Origin: Gymnogyps californianus
Taxonomy: Eukaryota; Chordata; Aves; Accipitriformes; Cathartidae
NCBI RefSeq assembly: GCF_018139145.2
Contig: NC_059481.1
Location: 17,472,368 to 17,536,367 of the forward strand
Direction: 5' to 3'
DNA length: 64,000 nucleotides
Shown here: positions 1-10,870 of the stretch, piece by piece
Position numbering within the stretch: position 1 is the first letter of the stretch
Layout of the letters: every line of letters begins with the position of its first letter
Notes under the pieces: generated by a model
What the model was told of the DNA's origin: nothing
Databases searched by the model: none
What the model saw: the letters and a program-made list of their open reading frames with translations, nothing else
Made by a program: the position numbers and the translations under genes

Positions 1-1745
1 AACATGATCTCCCCCTCTAAACTGAGGTAGCTCTGTTTGAGCTAAACAAACGTATGTCTGAAACAGCAAGGACTTCAGAAAATGTGGAATTTAATAGCTG
101 TTGCACTGTGGCAGAAAGGAAGAATTCTCACAGCTGAAGCGAGGACTGGTTGGCTAAGAACCAAAAACCCCTATGGTCTCCAAACAGAGCATCACACAAG
201 GTGAAGAGCCATTTGTACTGCGGAGGAACCCATGAAGACCAAATAACTTTTGTGAAAGCATCAGCACAGCGTGTGCTCCAGGGAAGCAACGTCAGATAAC
301 ACGACCACAGCTCTCATGAGTCAGATGGTTTCCAGCAAGCTCTCTTCTTTGTTCATCTAGTATTTTACTATTAGACATCTTATCCTGAAGCACTGCCATG
401 ACTGAGAATCTTCTGTTCTCAGTCTTTGGAAAACCCCTCTGATCTCGCTACCAAAAGTTCCCAGAGAAAGTACTTAGTTAAGAGGAAGAGGGGCAGGAGA
501 CACGGGCTGTTAAAGTAGGCCATGGTGAGACAGATCTCTGCACTCTGGGTTTAACAAAGCTCGGTCCTAAAGTAAAAAATGCACAAGCTGAAATTATTAG
601 AGCAAACACAGGGCAGCTACAGAGAACGCCAACAGTCAGGCAAGGACTGATAGGAGTCTTCTAATTCAAGAACTAATTATTTACACATAAAGGCACGACT
701 CACACCCTTCATTGTTTCATGGCTTCCAACTATTGCCCGACTTCTATAGAGAAATAACGCAGTTATTTTGAAAATGACCAGTAGAGCGTGCGGCGGTATG
801 TGTTTTAGATGCTGGCGCACATGTGCTTAGAGCAAATGTGTTGTTCCCCCTTTCCAAAGTTAGGAGATGGGCAACATGAGTAAAGCTTGTAAAATCTCCA
901 GTTAGGAGTTGTCAAGATTGTGTTTTTATAATTACGAGAGCTTATTTCAGCCAAAGTGAGACAGATTTTAGATTAGGCCTTATTTGGATGAGAATGCAAC
1001 TCGAATGCTGTGGATGGCTTGATGCAAATAAAAATAAGAGATGCAGATACCCTGATGCCATAAATCAATGCGCAGCATCTTTGTGTGCTGAGTGGTTGCT
1101 ATAAATCTCAGGCCCAGAATAGGCACCAAAAGTTTTGGGTTGTCACACCACTTCTTTCTAAAAAAAGGCAAACACATTTAAGGAAAGTTTGTTGCTAAGG
1201 GATAACCGCTAACAATATCAGCGAGGGACCACGGTCCTCTCTTTGTCACAGAACAACATGAGAGCACTCTGGTACAAACCCAGAGGTTGGTGGAGATTCG
1301 CCATCATTTCCCTCCCAGGCTCATGGCAACGGTAGCGCCTGGGAAAGCAGCCCTTGATCCACAGCCCGCCGTCCAGTGTGTGCGTAGACACTGAGAGCGC
1401 ACAGGAATGACTGCCAACAGCTGCCCGAGAGGGGAAGTTCAGTCTGTTAAACGTTGTTAGCTATTTGGGGCACGTGTATCCCATTGTGCTGCTCTGCAGA
1501 GGAAAGAGGAGGGCAGACAGCCTAGGGGTAGCGACATGGTTATTATAAGAGCAGGACAGTACAGAGCAATGTGTGGTGAGAACAGGCAGAGGGGCTGTAA
1601 AGGAAAGTGATAATGCTTGCGCAAAGTGAAAGGGAGACTGTGACTGCCTCATCTCTGCCAAACTGGCCCAGCAGAGAAAAAAAGAGCTGTCTTCACTAAT
1701 AAGAGCTCAGTGAGCAAGCCTAACTGGACAGGCTCGCAGCAGTAC
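1..1745 (-). other. FAM174B: FAM174B intron 2 and/or 3' region, unresolved
   Basis: This stretch is downstream of FAM174B exon 2 on the minus strand. The final exon needs only an acceptor, one base and a stop, so it cannot be placed by coding signal. Two sites would give AG plus one base plus stop, near 355 and near 1,651. Neither is convincing: the first has no pyrimidine tract and the second would leave an intron of only about 95 bp. No repeat family or other gene was recognised here. Confidence 0.5.
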
Positions 1746-1877
1746 CTGTATTTCACATCAAACACTGTTGAGTCTTCGTCCTCATCGTCTTCTTCATTCA
1801 GAGGAGCCATTTCTACCCGCTCGGCTGGAGTGGTGATTATGTCGTACTTCCTGGTCTTCTTAATCCTCTTGCCAGAC
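1746..1877 (-). CDS. FAM174B: FAM174B exon 2 (cytoplasmic tail)
   Basis: This 132-nt exon supplies the third base of Arg100 and then 43 codons of cytoplasmic tail. It reads [17 protein letters not shown], then [17 protein letters not shown], then STVFDVKY, and ends with the first two bases of a further codon. It is flanked by a pyrimidine-containing acceptor (TTTCAG|GTCTGG on the minus strand) and a donor (TACAG|GTACTG). The basic KRIKKTRK stretch just inside the membrane is followed by an acidic cluster, as I recall it from human FAM174B, which has RLKK and DIKYR at the corresponding places. The frame joins exon 1 without a break. Human FAM174B ends in Arg directly after KY, so the remaining exon probably carries one base of coding sequence, the stop and the 3' UTR. 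Confidence 0.93.
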
Positions 1878-4800
1878 CTGAAACACAGAGGTGGTAAGGG
1901 AAGGATTATCTTTATACAGTACTCCTTCTAGAGCCTGAAGCTGTTCCCACCAACACTGAATCACTGCCCTGTTTGATTCAGACCTCCCCAGACACGACGG
2001 CTGCGGAGCCAGCCTGCGTCCCCTCCCACTGCCTTTCCAAGGCACCATTTGTGCCCGTCAGTGTAGAGCACAGTTTCTCGTCAACTGCAATCCAGATCAA
2101 CATTAGTCTTTCAGCTGCTGACAAACCAGAGACCCTCTGGCATCCAGGGCAGGCATATGAGCGCAGCAGCCCACTGCATCCTCCGGTTGCCATGCTCAAT
2201 AAGTGAGACGCGGGCTTAATCAGCTGAAGCAGCCAATGGTTTCGTGAATGTGTTTAGATTAGAAAGCCCAGGCTAAGCCCTGCTAAGACAGGGGAATGTT
2301 CTAGGCAGGATTGTAAGGAGCAAAGGGGTGGTGATGTTTGGGTACAAACAGCCTGCTCTCTTTTCTTGCCATTAGGCCAGGTTCAGGACTCCCAGAGCAA
2401 CAACCTTGAGCCTTATCTGAGAAGTTTCATGCTCTACGCTACATAAGTGCTACGAAAAATGATCATCTATCATTTGAAGCTAACTATACCTACCACCTCT
2501 CCTCCTACAGATGCCAGCCTTACTTGCCTTTTGAAATGGAGATGCTCAAGCGCCTGCATGTCCCACAGTTTTGAGAGATCTATTTTCTAACACTTACTTT
2601 CAATTAACAAACACTTAGTGCGTGGCTTTTCAACTAATTCTTGTGCAGGTTCTTTTTATTTCACCTGCTCCTTTCATGCATATTAGGAGGGTCACACTGC
2701 TCATGCATGAATCCAGTTTTGTGATTATACATTAAAAAAGGTGCTGATGTGTATGGCTAGCCTTCGGGGAGAAAAGTGGATGTTTTTGGTTAGCAAACTG
2801 CAGAATTTTCTCCTTCTTCACCTTTTATAAAACAAAACTGGCAACTGCCAAGCATGAGAAGGGAGCTGGTGCAGGCACAAGCAAGCAGCTCCTAATTTTT
2901 GGTAATCACAACTACTGCTCCGAGCAGACAGCACATTGTGAGTACAGTTTCACCGTCAAGAAGTCTTGCCCTGGCACGTCATGCAAGGTGTGCCGGATTC
3001 AACCTTGCCATTTTTGCATCAAGAATGGATGCCTTTTAAAGAGGTACACAGCTGCAAGAACCAAGGCGTGAACATTACAGAGAGACTGGGACTCAATCCC
3101 TGCGTTTGCATCTCCACTGCAAAGGTCCCTTCCAGCCTTAAAGTAAAGGAAATTTAAATCGGTGAACAGCTCCGACATGGAAGTCTCAGCGCCTCTGCCT
3201 AGCATTGCTTTTGGGCACTAGTGCAAGGCTGAACAAACAGGTCCCAGCCCTTGGGATGGAGCAGTTTGCATTTCTTCCCTGTTCTGAAGGCTAAGGTTGC
3301 ATCAGAAGCGAGAAGAAACTTGTCTCTTGCCATCTAATCTTTATAGCAATCTGTGCCGCTGTGTCACGTAGAGCACAGGGTGGTTTGTTCTATTACTGCT
3401 GTTGTTGAAACAAGCAATTTTGTATCCAATACAGTAGAACTCTTAACCCAAATACTTGAAAATTCTTTTGAAAACACTTCTCTCTATTATTCTGCTTCTC
3501 AGCCAAGACCTAGCAGCAAAGTGATGCAGGGAGGTCTCATCTTACAAGTAATGCATTGCTTTTACAAGAAACATTTACTCACACTGTGAAGCCTAAACAT
3601 AGACCAAAACTAACCTGTGTCTACCTGTCAGAACAAACCAAGCACAGCCTTACCACTTTTCCCTACACGTACAGTCCGCAGGGGGTTTCCACAGGTTCAC
3701 CCATTTAGACCCTGCCTGCGTATCAGGCCCACTTTATTGAGAGACATCCTCCCTCATTCCCTCCGTTAGAAAACGTAACTTATTCTACGGAGTTCATCTT
3801 ACAACAGCTAATATTGGAATGTTTGAAGCAATTACTCCAGAATAGGTATTTTTAGAAACAGAAAACTAGAACCCTTTAGCCTCCAGCCATTAATTAGTCT
3901 ATTTGGGCTACACTTTAAAGAGGACCTGGAGCAGAACTTGCTGCATAGTGATCTATTAATCCTCCACAACCTTCACTTAACCACAGTGCTCATTTAGAAA
4001 AGGGAGGATAGCTTGTTTTGCTGCTGGTTTTTAGCTAAGCTGCTACAATCAGTTGTTTGCCATTGGCAGGGCAAAAGAGTCTTTCCTTGCCTCTTCTTCC
4101 TCAATTAATTCTACACCAGATTACCTAGCTAATTTGTCATTAATCTGTACTTTTCAGTGGTCCGTTTTCTCACACTTGCTCATTTGAACGACTCCCCTAG
4201 GCTTCATAAATACTAGAAGAATTACCCAAGCTAACTTTAAAGGAAAGCCTTGGGAGTGTCCCTACACGCACGCAAAACAAGCCTGCCCATCAGGAAACCA
4301 CTGCACATTAAAACTCCCGAACCTCGGTAGGATCCCTGTAATCATCAGTGACGACAACGCAAAAGGAAAAGCACGTTATCCAACGGGTGGGACCAGGCAG
4401 CGTCTTTTGTTTGCAGACAGCAGAGTCAGCGGAGTAGCACAGGGCAGGAACTACAGAATACAAATGTTTCATGAACTTTGGAGACCTCCTGGATAGGATG
4501 AGGACATGTTAGCTCTCATGGGCAAAGAGAGGATCTCCTTTCCAGTCACGTTCATTTCGTGTGGGTTTTTTTAAAGTGAACAAGAAGCGTGCTGGAAGCT
4601 GTGGTCAGAGTATGCTCCTTGCATAACGACAAGCTGAAATGCTCCCCAAGTGGTTTAACCAGGGTAGAAGCGGTACTGGGTATTTCAGCGCAGAAAACTG
4701 TCTTCCACTTAAAAAAAAAATCACATTCCTTCTGCTGTCTGACTTCAGCCACCCCCCTATAATTAGAAGGGGATGCTACAGGTCTTGCACTGAATCATTA

Positions 4801-7800
4801 TGAGCAGGGGGGGGGGGGGGAAAAGTTACAGGGATATTAACCTTTCATTTTAGACCCAGTGCTGCTCCCACCAAAACCAACTCACTGGTGTTAACAGAAG
4901 GCAGGCGTAGTCAGCACAGCGCTTAACTGAGCGAAGATGAAGTCGTGTTCGCACACTGGCACTGTCCTTGGGCTCAAATGCCTGCAGCACCGCACACCAT
5001 GCCAGGGTCTGGTCCATCAGAAATCAGACGTACTCCCTCCACCACGCCACGCAGTACAGGGAGGGACAACACACAGAGATGGGCTGGAGCAGAACGCTGA
5101 CTATGTGTCTGTATTTTGACCGGGGGCTATTTTGATCAAGCACCAGTCATATGCAGCACTTCACCCTCCTTTCTGAGGCATCATGTGGCGGAGTAAACGC
5201 TCAAGTCAACTCACTAGTTCATTATATTATTTACGCCTCTTATCTATTTTAGTCAACAACCTGATATTCAAAGATAATGCTTTTCTTGACCCAGAGAGAG
5301 AGGTCTCTGCATATCTTATCTAGCATTAACACTTCCTGCCAAGAGATGCAGAGGGAGGTGACCGTCCCCTGGAAAAAAAGAAAAAAACAAAAGAAACCCT
5401 ATCCCTTCTTAGCAGGCAGCTTATTGGAAGTCTGATTAAGCCAGCTACAATCTTCCTCCTAGAACTGCAGCAATGTTATATCGGGAATGGAACTGGGACC
5501 AGTTTATTTGCTGTTCATGGGCTCCCTTAGCAGTTAAAAAGAACTTATGGAAATATAAACCTGAGGGAAACTCCAGGCTTACTACCAGCTGATGAATTAG
5601 ATCAGCGATGTTTCATTACTGTTTATCTGTCTAGCTATCTCTGCTCTCTGGACGGTGCTGTGTACAACGAAGTTAAACCATGAAGCTAAGTCCTCACACA
5701 TTTTCTGGATATACATTTTGCTGTAGGAAAATGAAGGTGCTGTATTTTCTAACAATCATGCCCTTAAGATGGAATATATGCGGCCACAAAGAGCAGAAGC
5801 ATCCCCTTGCTTAACTGCGCTGCTAATAGGAGGGATGGATCAGAGACTGCTACTGGGAATAACTTCAGGAACACCTAAATGGGATATTGTTGTGGTTCAA
5901 TGAAGCAGTGATGTCTGCAAGTAATTAAAATACAGCCACTCACATCTGGTGGTCAGTACCAGTGCCAGCATGTACTTCCAAACATTACAGCACAGTCAGA
6001 CCAATATCGTCTGAGATGTGCTCAAGAAGTATCCTTGTTTTATAGGGCAGAGCTATGGAAACTTTTACGATCTACCCAAACTCTTCAAGGCAGTGAATCC
6101 TACAACAAGAAACAGCATTCATCCTCTGTTGTGACTGTTCATATCAGAGCTGTAAAGAGCCCAAGACAGTACGAGACAGCAATCCCCACTCCGTTCCTTC
6201 TGCCAAATTGCTGTCGCACTCACATGAAGACAATCCGGTCTTCCCAAGGACAGGACCTCTGAGAGCCAGGACAAGTGTCCCATTTGTCATTCTCTGTGGC
6301 CCTAACTAAACTACTTGCAGCTTAAATGAAGCTTTCTATGTGGGTCACAAATATATGTTTTAGGGTTGGTTGTTTTGTTAGGGTTTTTTTCTTCTCCATT
6401 TAAGGTCATTTTAATGGTGAGTTTTTCTTTCCTGTTCCTGGCAGAAGTCTTGTCTTTGCTGGAGTACTCTAACTGGTTATAATACAATTAATTTTAAATT
6501 AGTCAGACTCTCTGGGTTTAAGCCTTGGATGGCCCGGAGCAATTGCCCAGCTCATAGAACAAAGCATCTTGTATCCTACAATCATATGCTTGAACCTCTC
6601 TCCGCAATCTCAGTAATTTATACCAGTTTTGCAATTACTGGAAAACCAAACTTAAAGTGGTATTTGAGGAAGAAATCAAAATCGGACAACAAGCAACATA
6701 ACAAAGTAATGAGTTACAAAATAAGCAGGTAGCTTCTCTCTAAAAATCTAGATAAATAGCAGCCTTTTCCAGCCTGGGTTCTGTTCATTCAAGGGCAGGT
6801 CAAGACACGTAGCAAACACTTACAGCACACAGTTTTCTGCAACTAAACCTTTGGGTTGCTTTCAGCTGGCTCATTTGAGCAGAAGTAACTTATCCAGTTT
6901 CCCTAGAAGACATATGGTCCACCAGCACAGATAGCCACATCTGAAAAATTAGCTTTCCTGGGAGCTGATCCCAAGAATGAAATGAAATGAACTCAGTGGC
7001 ACCAGGAAAGAGAAGTAGAGCAGAATATGGGGGTAAAAAGGCAAAATCCAAAACACAGATCAAAGAGTAAATTTAGCCACATGAACTGTTCATAAGCTGT
7101 TGCAAGACACTGTGTTTCTTGGTAATGCAAACTACCCAACTATTTGATTGAGAATAACGTGAAATTTGGTCTGTTGTGGAAATGGTTTTGGTTTGGGAGC
7201 ATGCAGTGCCCAGGGGTATAGGAAAGAAAGCAAGCCCAGAACTGAGCTTGCCAAAAAAAAAAAAAACAAAAAAAAACTACAGCAAATTAGGCCTTGCCAC
7301 ATGCGGACAAGTAGCAGAGTCTTGGCTGGCCTTCATAGTCCCTAGTAGCCACAGAGAGAAAGGAAATTCAGATCAGTTTGGGTTATACCACATTCTGAAT
7401 CACAGGACCATCAGAATTCAGAGCATGACATTCCCAAAAGGAATGTAGAGGAATCTCTGAGCGTTGTCTTAAATACAGAGCTGGAAAGCTGGAGAAATAT
7501 ATCTATCCCTGCTCAAACAAAAAAAGGAAAATAATATATACGTAAAAATATATAAAAATGAGATTTATAAAGATAAAATGTATAAAAAAATAAATCCAAT
7601 GCCTATGACAAGAATATCTAGCCACTCACTAATTCATTTCATCTCTACAACCCATATCTAAAAGGATAATTTACTTCCAGAAACCCAGAGCAATCTCACA
7701 GTGAAGGTTTAATCAAAGATTGGATTTCAGCAAAATCTCTTTAACAGGAATCCATGACACTTCAGGAAAAAAATCGCAATGTTTTTGACTAAGTATGAAC

Positions 7801-10294
7801 AAAGCTCTTATGCTATTGGAGAAAAGCTTTACATTTATTGAGGGTAAATCCCTTATCTCTTCTGCAACAGAATCTCCAATCTATGTTGTCAGCTACAAGT
7901 GTGACACTGTACAAACATACCTGTTGGTATTCTTGTCTCATTTGCAACCGGGATAACTGTTTACAAACAAGTGCTGTGTCAGATAAAGAAACGTACTCGG
8001 AAGCCAAAAGCTTCATTTTCCATTTTCCTTGCAGGTTCTATTGAAGATATACGAGAAATCTCAAAGCGTGTTTGGTTTTTTTTACATATCTTTCATGCTG
8101 CATTAACTTTGATCAGTTGCATAACGACAACTTTGGCATGGAAGAATTAATCCATCATTCCCAAGGTGACTTTAACCTGGACCTGTTTTTGCTGATTATG
8201 GCACAGGGAAAGGTCTTCAAAGGCTATCAGTTTGCTTTCTTTGGCTAGAAATGTTCAACCTTACACCAGGTCTCCTTGACACAAGGCCTCGCTTTATACC
8301 CAGAAGAAACTGAGGCAGAGGAAATAAACTCTCCAAGATCAGAGAGAACTAGGAGTAGAAACTTAAGCTTTTCATGCTGCACTTAGTTACTGACTTCCTA
8401 ATTCTAGTTCATATACCTACTGCCAATTTTGCTGTTTGCCCATGACAACTTTATACAGCTGCAAAGCCGTTATATTGATTAAAAAAACCTCTCTTCAGTA
8501 TTTTACTGGGTTCTCCCAAACCACCTCACTTTAATGAGCAAATTTATTTGCATTGTCTTTTGCAAGCTGCTACAACACATAAGAAGAATTTAGTTAAATA
8601 TCAATTTCTTTAGAAAATATCAGTTCTTATCATTTCGGTCTTTAAGACCACGCCTAATAATACTACCGTTGTGAACACCGCCCTTCCTACACGGAATTAA
8701 TTCAGAAGCAGGAGAAGCAGAGTATTCAGCTGCAGCCATCATGTAAATACAAAGGAGCTGCTTGAAGACAGGACAAGGAAGAATTTGCCAACTCCACTTG
8801 TTCAACTACTTCTGTCACCTGAGACACGGCGCTCACCTCCTCCCTGCCGCGGAAAGCCAGCTGCTCCGCTCTCCCGGCTCTTTCCTGCTGCCCCTACCTA
8901 GAAGTCAGATGACTGTTAACTACTGAAAGTTTGCAATCTTCCTGGCAAAGCTGGGCACAAACAGGCAACAACTTTTTATTTGTAGACTGCGCGAGTCAGG
9001 GACAGCCTCTAGTGCACCATGGGGACTCTCGCCACTACCCTGAGAGAAATAATAATTAACACTAACAGTGCCAAATGGAGCTTTAATATTTGCTTTTCTT
9101 CTGCTCTGGCAACAAGCCAAGGAAGACTGGCTTTCTAAAGCAACCAAGTTTAATTTGCTCATCCCTCACAGTGGGAGACATTACATGAGTTTCAAGGGCT
9201 GCCTGGATAATTCAAGCACACGCCAGCACCAACCCACTCCAGCATGAACTGGCCCGCGCTGGTTACGCCACGCTAACCGGATAAGATATGAACACCAAGC
9301 AGAGGCGAACCTCTGCCCAGCTTCCTGCTGCTCACCAGCACTTCTCCCGGCTCTGCGAGCAACTGGGAGTTTCTTTCATTCTGTGCTGGGAGCAGGAGCT
9401 TGCATCCATCAGCGACCTACCTGACTGAAGCGTCAGGGAGTTTGGTTACACATCACAGGTCCAGTCAAACCAGGGCTGTAGTGTAAACCAACATCTACTT
9501 TTGGCTATGCTGGACCTCCTCAAGCCTATCTGCTTAGGCTTCATTAAAAAGACAAAGATTTATCTTTTTTACCCAGCACGAGTTACTACAGCAGCGGCAC
9601 CTGCACTATCCCCTGGGTGCACAGGACGCACATGGCTGAGGCTGGACAGGACCTCTCGAGATCAAGCAGGGCCGCCCAGAGCCGGCTGTCCAGTTGAGCT
9701 TTGAGTATCTCCACGGATGGAGACCCCACAGCCTCCCTGGGCCACCTACCCCAGTGACCCGCCACCATCACAGCAAAAAAACCCATGTGTTTTCATACAT
9801 TCAAATGCAGCTTCACATGTTTTAGTTTGTGCCCACTCCAGCCCCCAGCCATCGCTGTGGCCCCACGCACAGAGCTGGGACCCATGTACCCCACGCCTGA
9901 GAAAAGCCACTTGAAACCCAACTCCTGCCCTATTTTTCGGCAGAAGTGGAGGAAGACGCAGATTTGTGAGGCTGGCGGCACCCCTACGACTCCTCAGGAG
10001 TTCCGTGAGGCATTCACACATGCTGTGCTTGAAGTCAGGCTTTAAAAATATCATTAATAGGCGAGGAGCTCAGTACCGCCTAGACTTACCGCCTCTCCGG
10101 GCAGGCGCTGGGAGGTCGCGCCGCTAACGGGGCTTAATGACTCCCGCCTGCCTCGGCCGGAGCCCACCCGACCCCCGGCCTCCCCCCTCCTCCTCGGCCG
10201 AAGGCAAGGGGAGCCCCGAGGCCGCGGGCGGAGGCCTCGGCCCGGCACCGGCACCTGCCGGCGGAGGGCGCGGCGCGGCCCGGCCGGGCCCTAC
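1878..10294 (-). other. FAM174B: FAM174B intron 1
   Basis: This 8.4 kb intron separates the signal and transmembrane exon from the tail exon; both boundary signals (GTAG donor, CAG acceptor) are visible. It is mostly unique sequence of moderate AT content. It contains a run of 14 G at 4,807-4,820, an A-rich tract at about 7,252-7,277, an AT-rich low-complexity patch at about 7,527-7,592 and a minus-strand CR1 fragment near its 5' end. No further exon with both good splice sites and family similarity was seen. Open frames of 60-100 codons here are at chance level. Confidence 0.85.
9631..9840 (-). repeat. CR1 LINE fragment (3' half of the tail region)
   Basis: Read on the minus strand, this stretch follows the avian CR1 3' region as I know it. 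It has GGGCACAAACTAAAACATG near 9,830, a degenerate block matching the usual ACTGTGAGGGTGGTC segment, then GTGGCCCAGGGAGGCTGTGG, then TCTCCATCCGTGGAGATACT, then AACTGGACAGCC, with GGCCCTGCTTGA and GAGAGGTCC further on. The terminal 8-bp repeat tail is absent or eroded, and divergence is substantial, so it is an old 5'-truncated copy. It lies in FAM174B intron 1 in the same orientation as the gene, ending just inside the CpG island. Confidence 0.75.
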
Positions 10295-10870
10295 CTGAAG
10301 ACGCGGAGCAGGAGGCAGGCGATGAGGGCGGCCGTGAGGGCGCAGGCCCCGATGACGGCGGCCTTCAGCGCGGAGAGGTCGCGGAGCAGCGCGGGCACGG
10401 GGCTGAGCTGGGCCCCGCTGTGGTTGCCGGGCGCGCCGGCCGGCTCGGCGGGCAGGCGGCTGCCGTTCACCACCGCCGCCGCCGCCGGGCCCGCCGCCGG
10501 CTCCTGGCTGCCGCGGGCGCCGGGCGCGGCCGGCAGCAGCAGCGGCAGCAGCAGGCAGGCCGAGAGCAGCAGCAGCGGGGCGGCGGAGCGCATCCTGCCC
10601 CGGCTCCGGCCGCCGCCGTGCCGAGCCCCGGAAGGCAGCGCCGGCCGGCCCGGCCCGGCCCGCCTCCCCGAGAGGCGCCGCCTCCCGCGGCCGGGGCCCC
10701 GCTGCCAGGGGCCGGGGCTCGCCGGCTCGGGGGGCGGCCGGTACCGCGGCCTTCAGCGCCTCCTCCCCGCCCGCCCCGCCGTTCCTCCCGCCGCCGCCAC
10801 CGCCCCCCCCGGCCCAGCGGGCTCCTCGGAGCTCCGCCGCGCCCAGTGCCAACGCCATTTCCTCGCCGAT
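10060..10870 (-). promoter_or_regulatory. FAM174B: FAM174B CpG-island promoter and 5' UTR
   Basis: This block is very GC- and CpG-rich against AT-rich flanks. It covers the start of intron 1, exon 1 and the sequence upstream of the ATG at 10,593. The transcription start is not fixed by any TATA box and probably lies between about 10,600 and 10,860 on the minus strand. The long open frames on both strands here (up to 244 codons) come from high GC content with few stop codons and are not genes. CAG/CTG-type triplet runs at about 10,540-10,580 encode part of the leucine-rich signal peptide. Confidence 0.85.
10295..10593 (-). CDS. FAM174B: FAM174B exon 1 (start codon, signal peptide, ectodomain, transmembrane segment)
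   Basis: This exon encodes the first 99 codons plus two bases of codon 100 of a small type I membrane protein. The start ATG lies in a GC-rich context. Residues 1 to about 28 form a leucine-rich signal peptide. A short Ala/Pro/Gly-rich ectodomain follows, with two N-glycosylation sequons (NGS at residue 43, NHS at residue 57). The conserved family block begins with LLRDLSALKAAV at about residue 69 and runs into a transmembrane helix (about 78-96) ending in LLLRVFR. From memory, human FAM174B has LLRDLPTLKAAVIVACAF at this point and is 159 residues long; this bird protein would be about 144, the difference lying in the ectodomain. The exon ends at a CAG|GTAG donor, with the Arg codon split as AG|G into exon 2. 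The molecular role is poorly defined; Golgi and membrane localisation are reported for the family. FAM174A is excluded by the RDL...LKAAV block. Confidence 0.93.

Noticed and set aside
1630..1660. Candidate final exon acceptor of FAM174B giving AG|A TGA on the minus strand
   Set aside because: The intron would be only about 95 bp and the acceptor context is mediocre. A one-base coding need makes chance matches common.
10124..10858. 244-codon minus-strand frame and long plus-strand frames over FAM174B exon 1
   Set aside because: These are alternative-frame shadows of the GC-rich exon and 5' UTR. The 100-codon frame with signal peptide and FAM174B membrane segment is the real one.
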